This document shows positions 8,470 through 17,517 of a stretch of DNA of 64,000 nucleotides, piece after piece (the first letter of the stretch is position 1; the number at the start of each line of letters is the position of its first letter). The translations under genes and the position numbers were made by a program. The DNA is from an uncultured Rickettsiales bacterium (GTDB lineage: Bacteria; Pseudomonadota; Alphaproteobacteria; UBA8366). Location of the stretch: contig CAJWTF010000005.1 of assembly GCA_913046825.1 (NCBI GenBank), positions 4,877 through 68,876 of the forward strand, written 5' to 3'. The notes under the pieces were generated by a model. That model was given only the letters and a program-made list of their open reading frames with translations, did not search any database and was not told where the DNA came from.

Positions 8470-9309
8470 TCAGCCGAGCAGCGTCGCGAAAGTATCCAAG
8501 CTTTGTAAAATTTCATCTCGCTTTAATCCGGGGAACTGCAGTAGACCGCGCTCGATTCCCGCGGCTTCATAACGCGCGATCTCGTCTTTCTCATGGGGCA
8601 ATCGAAACACCGTAACGGAGAGTGTAGCCGGGTCGCGCCCGGCTTCTCCAGCAATACGATGCAAGCGCGCCATGTCTTTCTCTGGATCAAACCCATGCGA
8701 GGGACGCGGGAACCAACCATCACAATACTCGACGACACGGCGCAACGTATGATCCGTCTCTCCGCCCAGCAGCAATGGCGGGTGCGGCTTCTGCATCGGT
8801 TTTGGGTAGCACCAGACGGGACTAAAATCGACATACTCGCCGTGGTATTCGGAGTCCTCTTCGGTCCACAGCGCCTTCATCGCCAGCACGTGTTCCCGCA
8901 ACTGCGCAAAGCGGGTCTCATAGACGACGCCGTGATTGTTCATCTCGCCAACATTCCAACCGCCACCCATACCCAAGATGAAACGACCTTCGGACAGCAC
9001 ATCCAGCGTGGCAATGGTTTTTGCGAGCACAATCGGATCATGCTGTGGAACAAGGCAAATTCCGGTGCCGACCGTCAGCCGTTTGGTCACCGCTGCCGCC
9101 GCCATGCAGGCAGTGAACGGGTCCATCATCTCCGCGTAGCTTTTCGGCATCCGCTCGGTGCCGCCCCGGAACGTCTTCTCGGTATTCACCGGAATGTGCG
9201 TATGTTCGGGAATGAAAAGCGATTCAAAGCCACGCGCTTCCAATTCGGAGGCCAGTTCCTGGACACGCATTCCTTTATCGGATGCGGGAAATATCACGCC
9301 AATTTTCAT
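8470..9309 (-). CDS. LLM class flavin-dependent oxidoreductase (Rv2161c-like)
   Basis: A 279-residue LLM protein, the same length as and clearly paralogous to the LLM at 2730-3569. Landmarks are FIPEHTHIPVN, GTGICLVPQHDPIVLAK, LGMGGGWNVGEMNNHG, HPPLLLGGETDHTLRRV and a short C-terminal helix. A GGAGAGAG ribosome site precedes the ATG at 9309. It lies 42 bases after the MoaD-like gene and 42 bases before the quinone oxidoreductase in the same operon. The cofactor is F420 or FMN; no F420 biosynthesis gene is visible in the window. It could oxidise a product of the hydroxylase encoded upstream. Confidence 0.88.
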   Translation of the reverse strand: MKIGVIFPASDKGMRVQELASELEARGFESLFIPEHTHIPVNTEKTFRGGTERMPKSYAEMMDPFTACMAAAAVTKRLTVGTGICLVPQHDPIVLAKTIATLDVLSEGRFILGMGGGWNVGEMNNHGVVYETRFAQLREHVLAMKALWTEEDSEYHGEYVDFSPVWCYPKPMQKPHPPLLLGGETDHTLRRVVEYCDGWFPRPSHGFDPEKDMARLHRIAGEAGRDPATLSVTVFRLPHEKDEIARYEAAGIERGLLQFPGLKRDEILQSLDTFATLLG

Positions 9310-9351
9310 GGGCTCTCTCCGTTCAGATGGCGTTAAGGCGGATCGTGTCGG

Positions 9352-9600
9352 CTAGCCGCCCTCGATGGCTGGAATAAACGCGACCTCGCTATCGGGGCCG
9401 ACCGCTTCCAACAATACGTCCTGATAAATATTCCCATCAATTGCGACGGCCATATCATGGCGCAGGACCGCGCCGACACCGGGAAACCGTTCGTCGAGTT
9501 CCCGGATGACGGCTCGGATATTGTCGGATAGGACCTTTATCTCCGTCTCACCACCGGTGAATTGACGGGCAATTTCCCGGTTCAGGATAACGTTCGCCAT
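9352..9600 (-). CDS. MoaD/ThiS-family small sulfur carrier
   Basis: An 82-residue ubiquitin-fold protein ending in Gly-Gly (IPAIEGG), the thiocarboxylate-forming tail of MoaD/ThiS proteins. The central segment IRAVIRELDERFPGVG is the usual MoaD helix. MoaD carries the sulfur used to make the molybdopterin dithiolene. It starts 7 bases after the stop of the molybdopterin hydroxylase subunit, which suggests that this operon carries its own sulfur carrier. No moaE or moeB is nearby. It may be a dedicated carrier or a spare copy; it could also serve a different thiolation. Confidence 0.85.
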   Translation of the reverse strand: MANVILNREIARQFTGGETEIKVLSDNIRAVIRELDERFPGVGAVLRHDMAVAIDGNIYQDVLLEAVGPDSEVAFIPAIEGG

Positions 9601-9607
9601 TCGTCCC

Positions 9608-11887
9608 TCAATCCGCTGCGTCGATGGCGGCGCGGATTTTTGGCGGCGACATCGGCAGGTCCTTCATCCGCACACCAATCGCATCTTCAATCGCGTTCGC
9701 AACAGCAGCCATCGGCGGAATGATCGGCACCTCACCGACACCCCGGACACCGAAAGGGTGTGTCGGGTTCGCGACTTCGACCAAGACCGCCTCGATCATC
9801 GGCAAGTCGGATGCCACGGGGATGCGGTAATCGAGGAAGCCCGGATTCTCCAGTCGACCCTTGTCGTCGTATATATATTCCTCGTTCAAGGCCCAGCCGA
9901 CACCTTGCGCTGCACCACCTTGGATTTGCCCTTCCACATAACTTGGATGGACCGCTTTGCCGACATCTTGCACCGCCGTGTAGCGCAGGATCGTGACATG
10001 GCCGGTTTCTTTATCGACCTCGACATCGACGATGTGGGTCCCGAAGGCGGGGCCCGGCGCTTGCACGTTCTTCGACTTGCGCGCCCCGATTGGCCCGCCT
10101 GTCTCAAGTGTCTTGCCCGCGATATCGGCCAGAGTGAGGGGTTCGAACTCGCCTGCGTTGGGGCCCGCTGGTCGGGCTTCACCTTCTTCCCACACCACAG
10201 CTTCGACATCGATGTCCCAGATCATCGCCGCCCGTTCACGCATTTGCTGCACGATATCTTGTGTCGCCTCAATAACGACGATCCCGGCAGCGAAGGTCAC
10301 GCGGCTGCCTCCGGTGTGCCGGTTGTAAGCAAGCGAACTGGTGTCCGCGATGATCGCCTTCACGTCCTTCACATCGCAACCCAGGACTTCCGCCGCCATG
10401 TTGCAGAGCGAAGCCCGTGAGCCGCCAACATCCGGCGATCCCGAAGTCACCATGACGGTGCCATCCTCCAACAGACTGACCGCGACGCTGGTTTCACCGC
10501 CAACATTGAACCAGAAGGCAGACGCCACACCCCGGCCCTGATTTTTGCCTAGCGGCGCGCTGTAATGTGGATGGTCCTTCGCGGCCGTCATCGTTTCGAT
10601 ATTGCCGACGACGCCCAAGGTCGGGCCGTACGAGGTTTTGGTGCCCTGCTTTGCCGCGTTCTTCAGGCGCATCTCCATCGGATCGAGTTTCAACTCCCGC
10701 GCCAATTCATCCAGTGCGCTCTCGATCCCGTAGGCACCGATCGGGGCGCCCGGTGCACGATATGCCGCCGCCTTCGGGCGGTTGACCACGACGTCGTAGC
10801 CGATGCTCTCGACATTGGTGATATCGTAGGGAGTAAAGCCGCACATACAGGCGAGCTGCACCGGTGAGCCCGCATAGGCACCCGCCTGGAATTTATACTC
10901 GGCCTGACCGGCGGTGATGGTGCCGTCCTTCTTGGCGCCAACCTTGATCTTCATCCAGGAGCCAGACGTCGGACCCGACGCGCGGAACACCTCGTCGCGG
11001 GTCATCTGCATCTTGACCGGGCTGCCGGCCTTGCGCGACAGCAGCAAGGCATGCGGCTCAAGCCAAACGGTCGTCTTACCACCAAACCCACCGCCGATCT
11101 CGGCAGGCGTCACGCGAATGTCCGACGCCGGCACTTCCAGCAATCCCGCGCAATATTGCCGGATCATGTATTGGCCCTGGCTGCTCGACCACACCGTCGC
11201 CGTGCCGTCTTCCGACATATTAGCGACGCACGCGCTCGGCTCGATATAGCCTTGGTGGACCGGCTTGGTGGTGTACTCGCGCTCGATGACCGCATCCGCG
11301 TCCTTAAACCCGGCTTCGATATCGCCGATAGAGAAGGCAACCCGGTTGGCTACGTTCGAGGCTTTCGTTGGTTTTGGATCGACATTCGCGGTAAACAGGT
11401 TGTCGTGCAGAACCGGAGCGTCCGGCGAGCAGGCGTCCAACACGTCGATGACATGCGGCAAAACCTCGTATTCGACCTCAATCAACCTCACCGCGCGCTT
11501 GGCGATTTGTGGCGTCGTTGCCGCCACCGCCGCGACGCCATGCCCGTCATATAAAACTTTCTTCCGCGCCATCAGGTTATCGGATAGATGCTGGAAATTC
11601 ACCGGCGCAGTGCCTTTGGTCTTTTCAGCATCGGGAATTTCCGGCCAATCGGCAGCGGTGATGACCGACTTCACACCTTTCAGCGCTTCCGCCTTAGAGG
11701 TATCGATCTTGACGATACGCGCATGGGCGTGGGGGCTGCGCAGAACCGCACCATACAACATGCCCGGCAGGCTGAAATCCGCACCATATGCGGCGCGGCC
11801 CGTCACCTTATCCACGCCGTCGGGCCGGGCCGTCCGTTTGCCCACCCATTTATACTCACCTTTGCCGGGAATCACTGCGTCGTTCAT
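9608..11887 (-). CDS. Xanthine dehydrogenase-family molybdopterin-binding subunit
   Basis: A 759-residue large subunit of the molybdenum hydroxylase family (xanthine dehydrogenase, aldehyde oxidase, CO dehydrogenase). It has an N-terminal a/b hammerhead with TGRAAYGADF, the molybdopterin motif GGGFGGK at residues 265-271, and near the end GVGEVPIIPP, whose Glu719 matches the catalytic base. I chose ATG 11887, not the longer frame to 12088, because family homology starts there and a CAGGAC site precedes it. These enzymes hydroxylate N-heterocycles or oxidise aldehydes. Neither the [2Fe-2S] nor the FAD subunit is adjacent, so its electron acceptor is unclear. It heads a five-gene operon. Confidence 0.92.
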   Translation of the reverse strand: MNDAVIPGKGEYKWVGKRTARPDGVDKVTGRAAYGADFSLPGMLYGAVLRSPHAHARIVKIDTSKAEALKGVKSVITAADWPEIPDAEKTKGTAPVNFQHLSDNLMARKKVLYDGHGVAAVAATTPQIAKRAVRLIEVEYEVLPHVIDVLDACSPDAPVLHDNLFTANVDPKPTKASNVANRVAFSIGDIEAGFKDADAVIEREYTTKPVHQGYIEPSACVANMSEDGTATVWSSSQGQYMIRQYCAGLLEVPASDIRVTPAEIGGGFGGKTTVWLEPHALLLSRKAGSPVKMQMTRDEVFRASGPTSGSWMKIKVGAKKDGTITAGQAEYKFQAGAYAGSPVQLACMCGFTPYDITNVESIGYDVVVNRPKAAAYRAPGAPIGAYGIESALDELARELKLDPMEMRLKNAAKQGTKTSYGPTLGVVGNIETMTAAKDHPHYSAPLGKNQGRGVASAFWFNVGGETSVAVSLLEDGTVMVTSGSPDVGGSRASLCNMAAEVLGCDVKDVKAIIADTSSLAYNRHTGGSRVTFAAGIVVIEATQDIVQQMRERAAMIWDIDVEAVVWEEGEARPAGPNAGEFEPLTLADIAGKTLETGGPIGARKSKNVQAPGPAFGTHIVDVEVDKETGHVTILRYTAVQDVGKAVHPSYVEGQIQGGAAQGVGWALNEEYIYDDKGRLENPGFLDYRIPVASDLPMIEAVLVEVANPTHPFGVRGVGEVPIIPPMAAVANAIEDAIGVRMKDLPMSPPKIRAAIDAAD

Positions 11888-12138
11888 GTCCTGACTGCTT
11901 TCGGTAAAACTGTTGATATTCCGTTGCCGCAAATCCTGCCGCGTCACTCGGCGAACGACAGGTGCCGACCATAAATCCCGGCCGTTGATGAAAATATAGA
12001 GCGGAGATGAAGACTCGCGAATCAAATTTTGGAGCCGTCCAACAGCAAAATGAAACCACTTGATAGTTTGCGTTTGTCTCTCGCTCAATTCGAGGCAGAT
12101 TAAAACTGTCAGATACGCGTCGATAGAGAGAGAACGCC
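11888..12138. promoter_or_regulatory. Divergent region between the hydroxylase operon and the ThDP enzyme
   Basis: This 251-base gap between opposing start codons must carry both promoters. An open minus-strand frame crosses it but has no family similarity to the hydroxylase. I see no clear operator palindrome. Confidence 0.45.
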
Positions 12139-13767
12139 ATGCAATCCGCCGAGGCTATTTCCGAAATTCTGAAACGCGAAGGCGTCGAGATCGTCATCGG
12201 GTATCCGGTGAACCACATTCTCGAATTTGCAGCCCGTGCGGATATCCGCCCCGTCATTGTGCGCCAAGAACGCATCGGTTTGCACATGGCGGACGCCATT
12301 TCGCGGATGACCAGCGGCAAGAAGATTGGCGTCTTCCTGATGCAACATGGCCCCGGCGCGGAAAACGCGTTCGGCGGCGTGGCCCAGGCTTACGGCGAAT
12401 CAGTGCCGATCCTGGTCATGCCCATGGGCTACGCGCGCAACATCGCGCACACCGACCCACAGTTCAATTCGGTGCTGAATTTCAAACACGTCACAAAATC
12501 GACGGAACCTGTCACCAATGTCCAAGATATCCCGGACATCATGCGCCGCGCCTTCACACAACTGCGCAACGGGCGCGGCCGTCCGGTCTTGATCGAAGTG
12601 CCGACCGACGTACTGGCCGAGGATTTCGAAGGCGAGATCGATTACACTCCGGTTTACACCACGCGCAGCGGACCGGATCCCGAAGCGGTCAAGACGGCAG
12701 CAAAAATGCTGATGAGCGCCAATCGACCCGTCATCTATGCGGGTCAAGGCGTCCACTACGCGGAAGCTTGGCCGCAATTGAAGGAATTGGCTGAGTTGAT
12801 GGGCTCGCCCGTCACCACCAGCCTCGAAGGCAAGAGCGCATTCCCGGAGGATCACCCGCTCTCGCTTGGCTCCGGCGGCCGCTCGATGCCGCGCACAGTA
12901 CACGATTTCCTAAAGAAATCCGATGTGATTTTCGGGATTGGTTGCAGCTTCACCTCGACGAGTTTCGGCGTCACCATGCCGAAGGGAAAGACGATCATCC
13001 ACTCGACGCTCGATGCGGTCGACTTAAACAAGAACGTGGTGAGCCAACACGCCATGGTCGGCGACGCTGCGTTGACGCTCGACGCCCTGATCGTCGAGAT
13101 GAAGGCGCAAGGACAAACACCGCCGGACACCTCTGCCGTAACCGCCGAAATCGCCGAGGTTAAGAAAGCCTGGCTCGCCGAATGGATGCCGAAGCTGACC
13201 TGCAACGACGCTCCGCTGAATCCCTACCGGGTGCTTTGGGACGTCGCCAATACGGTGGACCGACCGAATACCATCATCACCCATGACGCGGGCAGCCCCC
13301 GCGATCAACTCTCGCCGTTTTGGGAATCAACGACGCCGCTTTCCTATATCGGCTGGGGCAAGACAACGCAGTTGGGCTATGGTCTCGGTCTCGCGATGGG
13401 CGCCAAGCTCGCCTGTCCCGATAAGCTATGCATCAATGTTTGGGGCGATGCGGCGATCGGCTTTACCGGCATGGATTTCGAGACGGCGGTGCGTGAGCGG
13501 ATTCCGATCCTCTCGATTCTTCTCAATAATTTCTCCATGGCCATCGAACTAAAAGTCATGCCGGTGTCGACAGAGAAATACCGCAGTACCGATATCTCTG
13601 GCGATTACGCCGCAATGGCCCGCGCCTTTGGCGGTTACGGCGAGCGGGTGACAGCGCCCGACGATATTATTCCGGCCATCCAACGCGGAATCGAGCAAAC
13701 GAAGAATGGTACCCCAGCGCTGCTCGAATTTATCACTTCGCAAGAAGTGGATATTTCCATCTTCTAA
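12139..13767 (+). CDS. Thiamine diphosphate-dependent decarboxylase/acetolactate synthase-like enzyme
   Basis: This 542-residue protein has the three-domain layout of acetolactate synthase-type ThDP enzymes. The N-terminal pyrimidine-binding domain has the activating Glu44 in VRQERIGLHMAD. The C-terminal pyrophosphate domain has the metal-ThDP motif WGDAAIGF from residue 435, closing with NN at 463-464. A central domain with QGVHYAEAWPQL lies between them. Such enzymes decarboxylate or ligate 2-keto acids or CoA thioesters. Missing companions such as ilvN argue against branched-chain synthesis. It diverges from the molybdopterin hydroxylase operon, which may hint at a shared pathway. A GAGAGAGAAC stretch precedes the start. 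Confidence 0.87.
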   Translation: MQSAEAISEILKREGVEIVIGYPVNHILEFAARADIRPVIVRQERIGLHMADAISRMTSGKKIGVFLMQHGPGAENAFGGVAQAYGESVPILVMPMGYARNIAHTDPQFNSVLNFKHVTKSTEPVTNVQDIPDIMRRAFTQLRNGRGRPVLIEVPTDVLAEDFEGEIDYTPVYTTRSGPDPEAVKTAAKMLMSANRPVIYAGQGVHYAEAWPQLKELAELMGSPVTTSLEGKSAFPEDHPLSLGSGGRSMPRTVHDFLKKSDVIFGIGCSFTSTSFGVTMPKGKTIIHSTLDAVDLNKNVVSQHAMVGDAALTLDALIVEMKAQGQTPPDTSAVTAEIAEVKKAWLAEWMPKLTCNDAPLNPYRVLWDVANTVDRPNTIITHDAGSPRDQLSPFWESTTPLSYIGWGKTTQLGYGLGLAMGAKLACPDKLCINVWGDAAIGFTGMDFETAVRERIPILSILLNNFSMAIELKVMPVSTEKYRSTDISGDYAAMARAFGGYGERVTAPDDIIPAIQRGIEQTKNGTPALLEFITSQEVDISIF

Positions 13768-13792
13768 TACAAAAGGCCGGTATGATACCCGA

Positions 13793-14963
13793 ATGGAACT
13801 AAACCGCGGCCAGCGCTTGGCTCACTTACTCGATTCAACGGGCTCAATGAGCCCGTCCAAAATGGGGATGGCAACGGTCTTTCTCGGCGCGGCCGTGCCC
13901 GCGGCAACCGCCTTCGCCACGATTACCGTTCCCTCTCTCTTCAAGTGCTATCGACGCCGCGAACGCCATTTATTGGGCGTGCAGTGCCATCTTTCTGGCG
14001 GAATATCTCCTGCGGATCTGGCTCACACCTCAGCAAGAGCGGCGACCGGACGACACTTAGATCTACCGTCGGCGCTAGCTTACCTCCGGCCTTGGTATCG
14101 TCGATCTATTCTCAGCGCTGCCTATCTTCCTGATGTTCACGGGGGTAATGTCCTATGGCGAAATCGGCGAACTGGCGCTCCTCTCTCTTTGCAAAAGCGC
14201 CCGCTACGTGGCCAGTCTCGGCCTGTTCACACAAGTGGTGCAGAACAAAGTCCGCTCCTTGATCCCGGTCTTGCTGTTATTGATGATCTTGGTTGTGCTG
14301 GCATCGGGCCTGACGTGCCGGTTCGAGCATGCAGCCCAAGCGGAGAGTTTCAGCTCAATCTCTACGACCATCTGGTGGGCGGTTGTGACCGTTGCAACGG
14401 TCGGCTACTGCGATATGACGCCGGTGACAGAACTCGGCCGTGTCTTAGGCGGATTGATTATGATCCTGGGTGTAGCAATCTTCGCCATGCCGGCAAGCAT
14501 TTTGGCTAGTGGTTTCGCCAGCGAGATGCGGCGACGCAACTTTCTCGTCACATGGAAAACTGTTGCCGATGTGTTGCTTTTCTCTGACTTAAATGCTGGA
14601 GAAATCGCCGAATTTATCCGCCTTTTACGCCCGCATGGCGTCCCCGCAAATCGCGTGGTCGTGCATCACAGCGATACCGGCGACGCCATGTACTTCATTA
14701 TGTCAGGCGAGGTCGAGATCAAAATCACACCGCCCCCCATACGCTTGAAAGAAGGACAATATTTCGGTGAGATCGCACTGTTGAAGGACATCGAGCGAAC
14801 GGCGATGTTTATCACCAATAAGGACTGCCAATTGCTCTCGCTCCGAGCAACCGACTTTAGTAACCTCATGAAGCGTCAGCCAAATATCAGCGAAAAAATT
14901 ACCCAGCAGGCGGACGGGCGCCTGCAAGAGCTTGAGATCGGCCACGGCGACACCCATCACTAA
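13793..14963 (+). pseudogene. Voltage-gated-type K+ channel with cNMP-binding domain, pseudogene
   Basis: The start (13793) reads MELNRGQRLAHLLDS, but the rest of the channel lies in a different frame. S2-S4-like text such as FLAEYLLRIWLTPQQ is then cut by two in-frame TAGs (14057-14059 and 14075-14077). From 14133 an open 276-residue frame holds S5, pore, S6 and a cyclic-nucleotide-binding domain (SGEVEIKI, EGQYFGEIALL). The pore signature reads TVGYCD where the family has TVGYGD; the second Gly is Cys (TGC at 14409-14411), which should abolish K+ selectivity. Several independent lesions show decay. The stop abuts the convergent EamA transporter. Confidence 0.85.
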
Positions 14964-14965
14964 CG

Positions 14966-15847
14966 TTAGTCGCGCCCAGCGCTGCGCAATTCAGCCAGCG
15001 CTCGGAACAATACCGCACTGATTACAAGCGAGCCTCCGATGAGAGTCAGTCGCGTCGGCACCTCATCGACGAACAACCAAACCCAAATCGGCCCGAAGAC
15101 AAATTCCAACAACATCACTAAGGTCACTTCCGCGGCGATCAATTTCCGCGAAGCCACAATGAACATCCAATTGGAAAAGCCGGAAAGTACGCCCCCCCAC
15201 AACAGACACAACGCTATATCACGGAGTGGCACGTCGAGTTGCCCCCCACTCACCACGGCTCCCGCTGTCATAATGATCAGGGAGGAGACAATCAGTGTGG
15301 GCAGCATATCCACGTTGCGCCGCCAACGGACGATGACCGCATAGGACCCGAAAGATATTGCGGTCAGCAAGCCCATCACATTGCCGAAGATCGATCCGGC
15401 GCCGACACCTTCGCCCAACATTACCGCCACGCCCGCCGCCGCGATCGCCATGGTGATAACGGTGCGCCATGGCAGTGCTTCCTTCAGGAAGAACCTGGCC
15501 ACGCCCGCACTGATAAATGGAATTGCACACAGCATGAACAGAGCGTTGGCGACTGTCGTATGGGCCACGGATTGCACGAAACTAATACTGGCGATCGCCA
15601 CCAGCATCGCACCGAAAACACCAGGCCAACCGATATCTCGCAGGCGAAAGATCGTATGGCGGCGATACCGTATGGTGAGCAACACGGTGACGGAAAACAG
15701 CATGCCGAGCGCCCGATAGAATACGAGCTGCCATTCATCGGCCTGTTCGATGTTACGGATCACCAATCCGCCAAAACTGATCGTTGTCGAGCCCGCGGCC
15801 ATCAGGGCAAGCGCAATCAATCGGCTTCTGGTTTCGTTGGTAGTCAT
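14966..15847 (-). CDS. EamA/DMT-family transporter
   Basis: A 293-residue inner-membrane protein with about ten hydrophobic segments arranged as two EamA repeats, as in drug/metabolite transporters. Examples are LIALALMAAGSTTISFGGL at the start, ALFMLCAIPFISAGVARFFLKEALPWRT mid-protein (the typical repeat-1 end), and EVTLVMLLEFVFGPIWVWLFVDE before the end of repeat 2. It probably exports amino acids or small metabolites; the substrate is unknown. It lies 9 bases after the MFS gene on the same strand, suggesting a two-gene transport operon. Confidence 0.87.
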   Translation of the reverse strand: MTTNETRSRLIALALMAAGSTTISFGGLVIRNIEQADEWQLVFYRALGMLFSVTVLLTIRYRRHTIFRLRDIGWPGVFGAMLVAIASISFVQSVAHTTVANALFMLCAIPFISAGVARFFLKEALPWRTVITMAIAAAGVAVMLGEGVGAGSIFGNVMGLLTAISFGSYAVIVRWRRNVDMLPTLIVSSLIIMTAGAVVSGGQLDVPLRDIALCLLWGGVLSGFSNWMFIVASRKLIAAEVTLVMLLEFVFGPIWVWLFVDEVPTRLTLIGGSLVISAVLFRALAELRSAGRD

Positions 15848-15856
15848 TCGATCATC

Positions 15857-17452
15857 TTAGCTCTGCCGCCCGCGACGGGACACAATATGCAGTGCCAGCG
15901 CGGGAATAAGCCCAAAGAATGCAATAGTTGCAATGGCTGTAAATCCGTCCTGGAACCCCAGCGTATTGGCTTGGGCGCGAAGCATATCGGCCAGGTAGTT
16001 CAACGCGACCGGCGAGCGCAGCGCTTCGGCAAATCCTTCCTCACCGAGCAACCGCGAGACGTTTTCGAGTAGTTCCCGCGTCGCCGGATTGGCTGCGGTT
16101 TGCGTCGCGGTCAAAGCCTCGCTGTGAAATTGCGTACGCCGGTCAAGCAGAACCACCAATCCATTGATACCGATCGCGCCACCGCCCAACATGACGAAGT
16201 TCACGATCGCGGAAGCTTCGCTGAGTTTATTGAGAGGTAAAGTGCCCAAGGCGGCGCTCATCATCGACGGTGTCATAAATGCTAGGCCTAACCGTCCAAC
16301 TAAGATGAGAGCGGCGACACCCCAGAACATCGAACTGATGTCGGAGGAAGACAGGATCAAATTACTGATTCCGAACAGCCCGACACCGAGCGCGATACCG
16401 AATTGAGGCGGCACTGCATCGGCGAACTTTCCGGTGAGTGGCAGAATGAAGACCGCGATAATCGCGCCCGGCAAGATCAGAAATCCAGCAGCGGAAGGGG
16501 TATATTCCTGCACCAACTGTCCGAAAACCGGATAGAGATAGATGGCAGAGAAGTTTGCTAACCCATAGACGAAAGCCACGGCGATGGCAGCGGAGAAGGG
16601 AGCATGGCGAAAAAGCGTGAACTCTAAAATTCGTTGGCCACCGTATACTTGCGACAACACGAAGCCAGTGGCAGACACAAACGATATGATGAATTGCAGG
16701 ATGATCGTATCCGACAGCCATCCATCTCTTTGACCGTTGGCAATCCCTGTCATCAAGAAGAACAGCGAGAGACACAAAAGCGAGAACCCTAGCCAGTCAA
16801 ATGGCACCGAGGTTCCCACCGCCCGGCGCGGCAAAACGAACAGCCCCATCACGAAGGCAAAGGCCACCACCGGAAGCGGTAGTAGAAAAATCAACCGCCA
16901 ATGGAACGCGTCTATCGTGAGGCCACCCAAATAGGGCCCCAAACCGTGCGCGCAAACAATTCCCATGCTGAACAATCCCATCGCAAGACCGCGCCGCTCC
17001 GGCCGGAAGGCTTGTACCAACGCGACCATGACCAAAGGCTGAATGACACCCGACGCGAAGCCTTGAACCACGCGGCCGAAGATGATCGCGGGCAGATTGG
17101 GACTGAAAGTGCTGATCAGTGAGCCGATCACGAACAAAATCAGCGAGACGGAAAATGTAAGCTGCGGGCCAAACTTCTCGACCGTCCACGGACTGATCAG
17201 TAAGCTCGCGGTCATCGTCGCAAAAAAGGCGGTAGCGATAAACTGCACCTGATCCTGCCCCACCCCGAACGCTCCCATGACGTCTGGTACCGCGACATTC
17301 ACGATACTGCTGGTGAGGACAGCTGTGGCAAAGGCGGAAAGCACGGTCACGGCGACCAGCCATGGATAGGCCGCGCCGTAGCGTTCCGCGAGCTCCTCCA
17401 ATGTGGTCTCGGTCGACCCGCTTATGCCGGCTTCCGTCATCTGTCCCTTCAC
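15857..17452 (-). CDS. MFS transporter, DHA2 (EmrB/QacA-like) family
   Basis: A 531-residue protein with about 14 membrane segments, typical of DHA2 proton-driven drug exporters. After a 30-residue cytosolic lead come AVTVLSAFATAVLTSSIVNVA and the motif-A-like loop, then RPERRGLAMGLFSMG. A large soluble insertion after QFHSEALTATQTAANPA precedes the last segment, common in EmrB-type proteins. There is no neighbouring membrane-fusion (EmrA) gene, so it may act alone in the inner membrane. Start choice between Met1 and Met5 is open. An EamA exporter gene follows in the same operon. Confidence 0.9.
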   Translation of the reverse strand: MKGQMTEAGISGSTETTLEELAERYGAAYPWLVAVTVLSAFATAVLTSSIVNVAVPDVMGAFGVGQDQVQFIATAFFATMTASLLISPWTVEKFGPQLTFSVSLILFVIGSLISTFSPNLPAIIFGRVVQGFASGVIQPLVMVALVQAFRPERRGLAMGLFSMGIVCAHGLGPYLGGLTIDAFHWRLIFLLPLPVVAFAFVMGLFVLPRRAVGTSVPFDWLGFSLLCLSLFFLMTGIANGQRDGWLSDTIILQFIISFVSATGFVLSQVYGGQRILEFTLFRHAPFSAAIAVAFVYGLANFSAIYLYPVFGQLVQEYTPSAAGFLILPGAIIAVFILPLTGKFADAVPPQFGIALGVGLFGISNLILSSSDISSMFWGVAALILVGRLGLAFMTPSMMSAALGTLPLNKLSEASAIVNFVMLGGGAIGINGLVVLLDRRTQFHSEALTATQTAANPATRELLENVSRLLGEEGFAEALRSPVALNYLADMLRAQANTLGFQDGFTAIATIAFFGLIPALALHIVSRRGRQS

Positions 17453-17517
17453 ACAAAATTTGATTACCCCGCTAGATAGTCCAACATTCCTGTTGATGAA
17501 TACAGGCGGAAAACCGG

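Noticed and set aside
9608..12088. Longer 826-residue form of the molybdopterin subunit
   Set aside because: The first 67 residues have no family similarity, and an ATG with a fair ribosome site at 11887 fits the usual N-terminus.
15239..16072. Long plus-strand frame over the EamA and MFS genes
   Set aside because: It is a shadow of two intact minus-strand membrane-protein genes, with a charged low-complexity translation.
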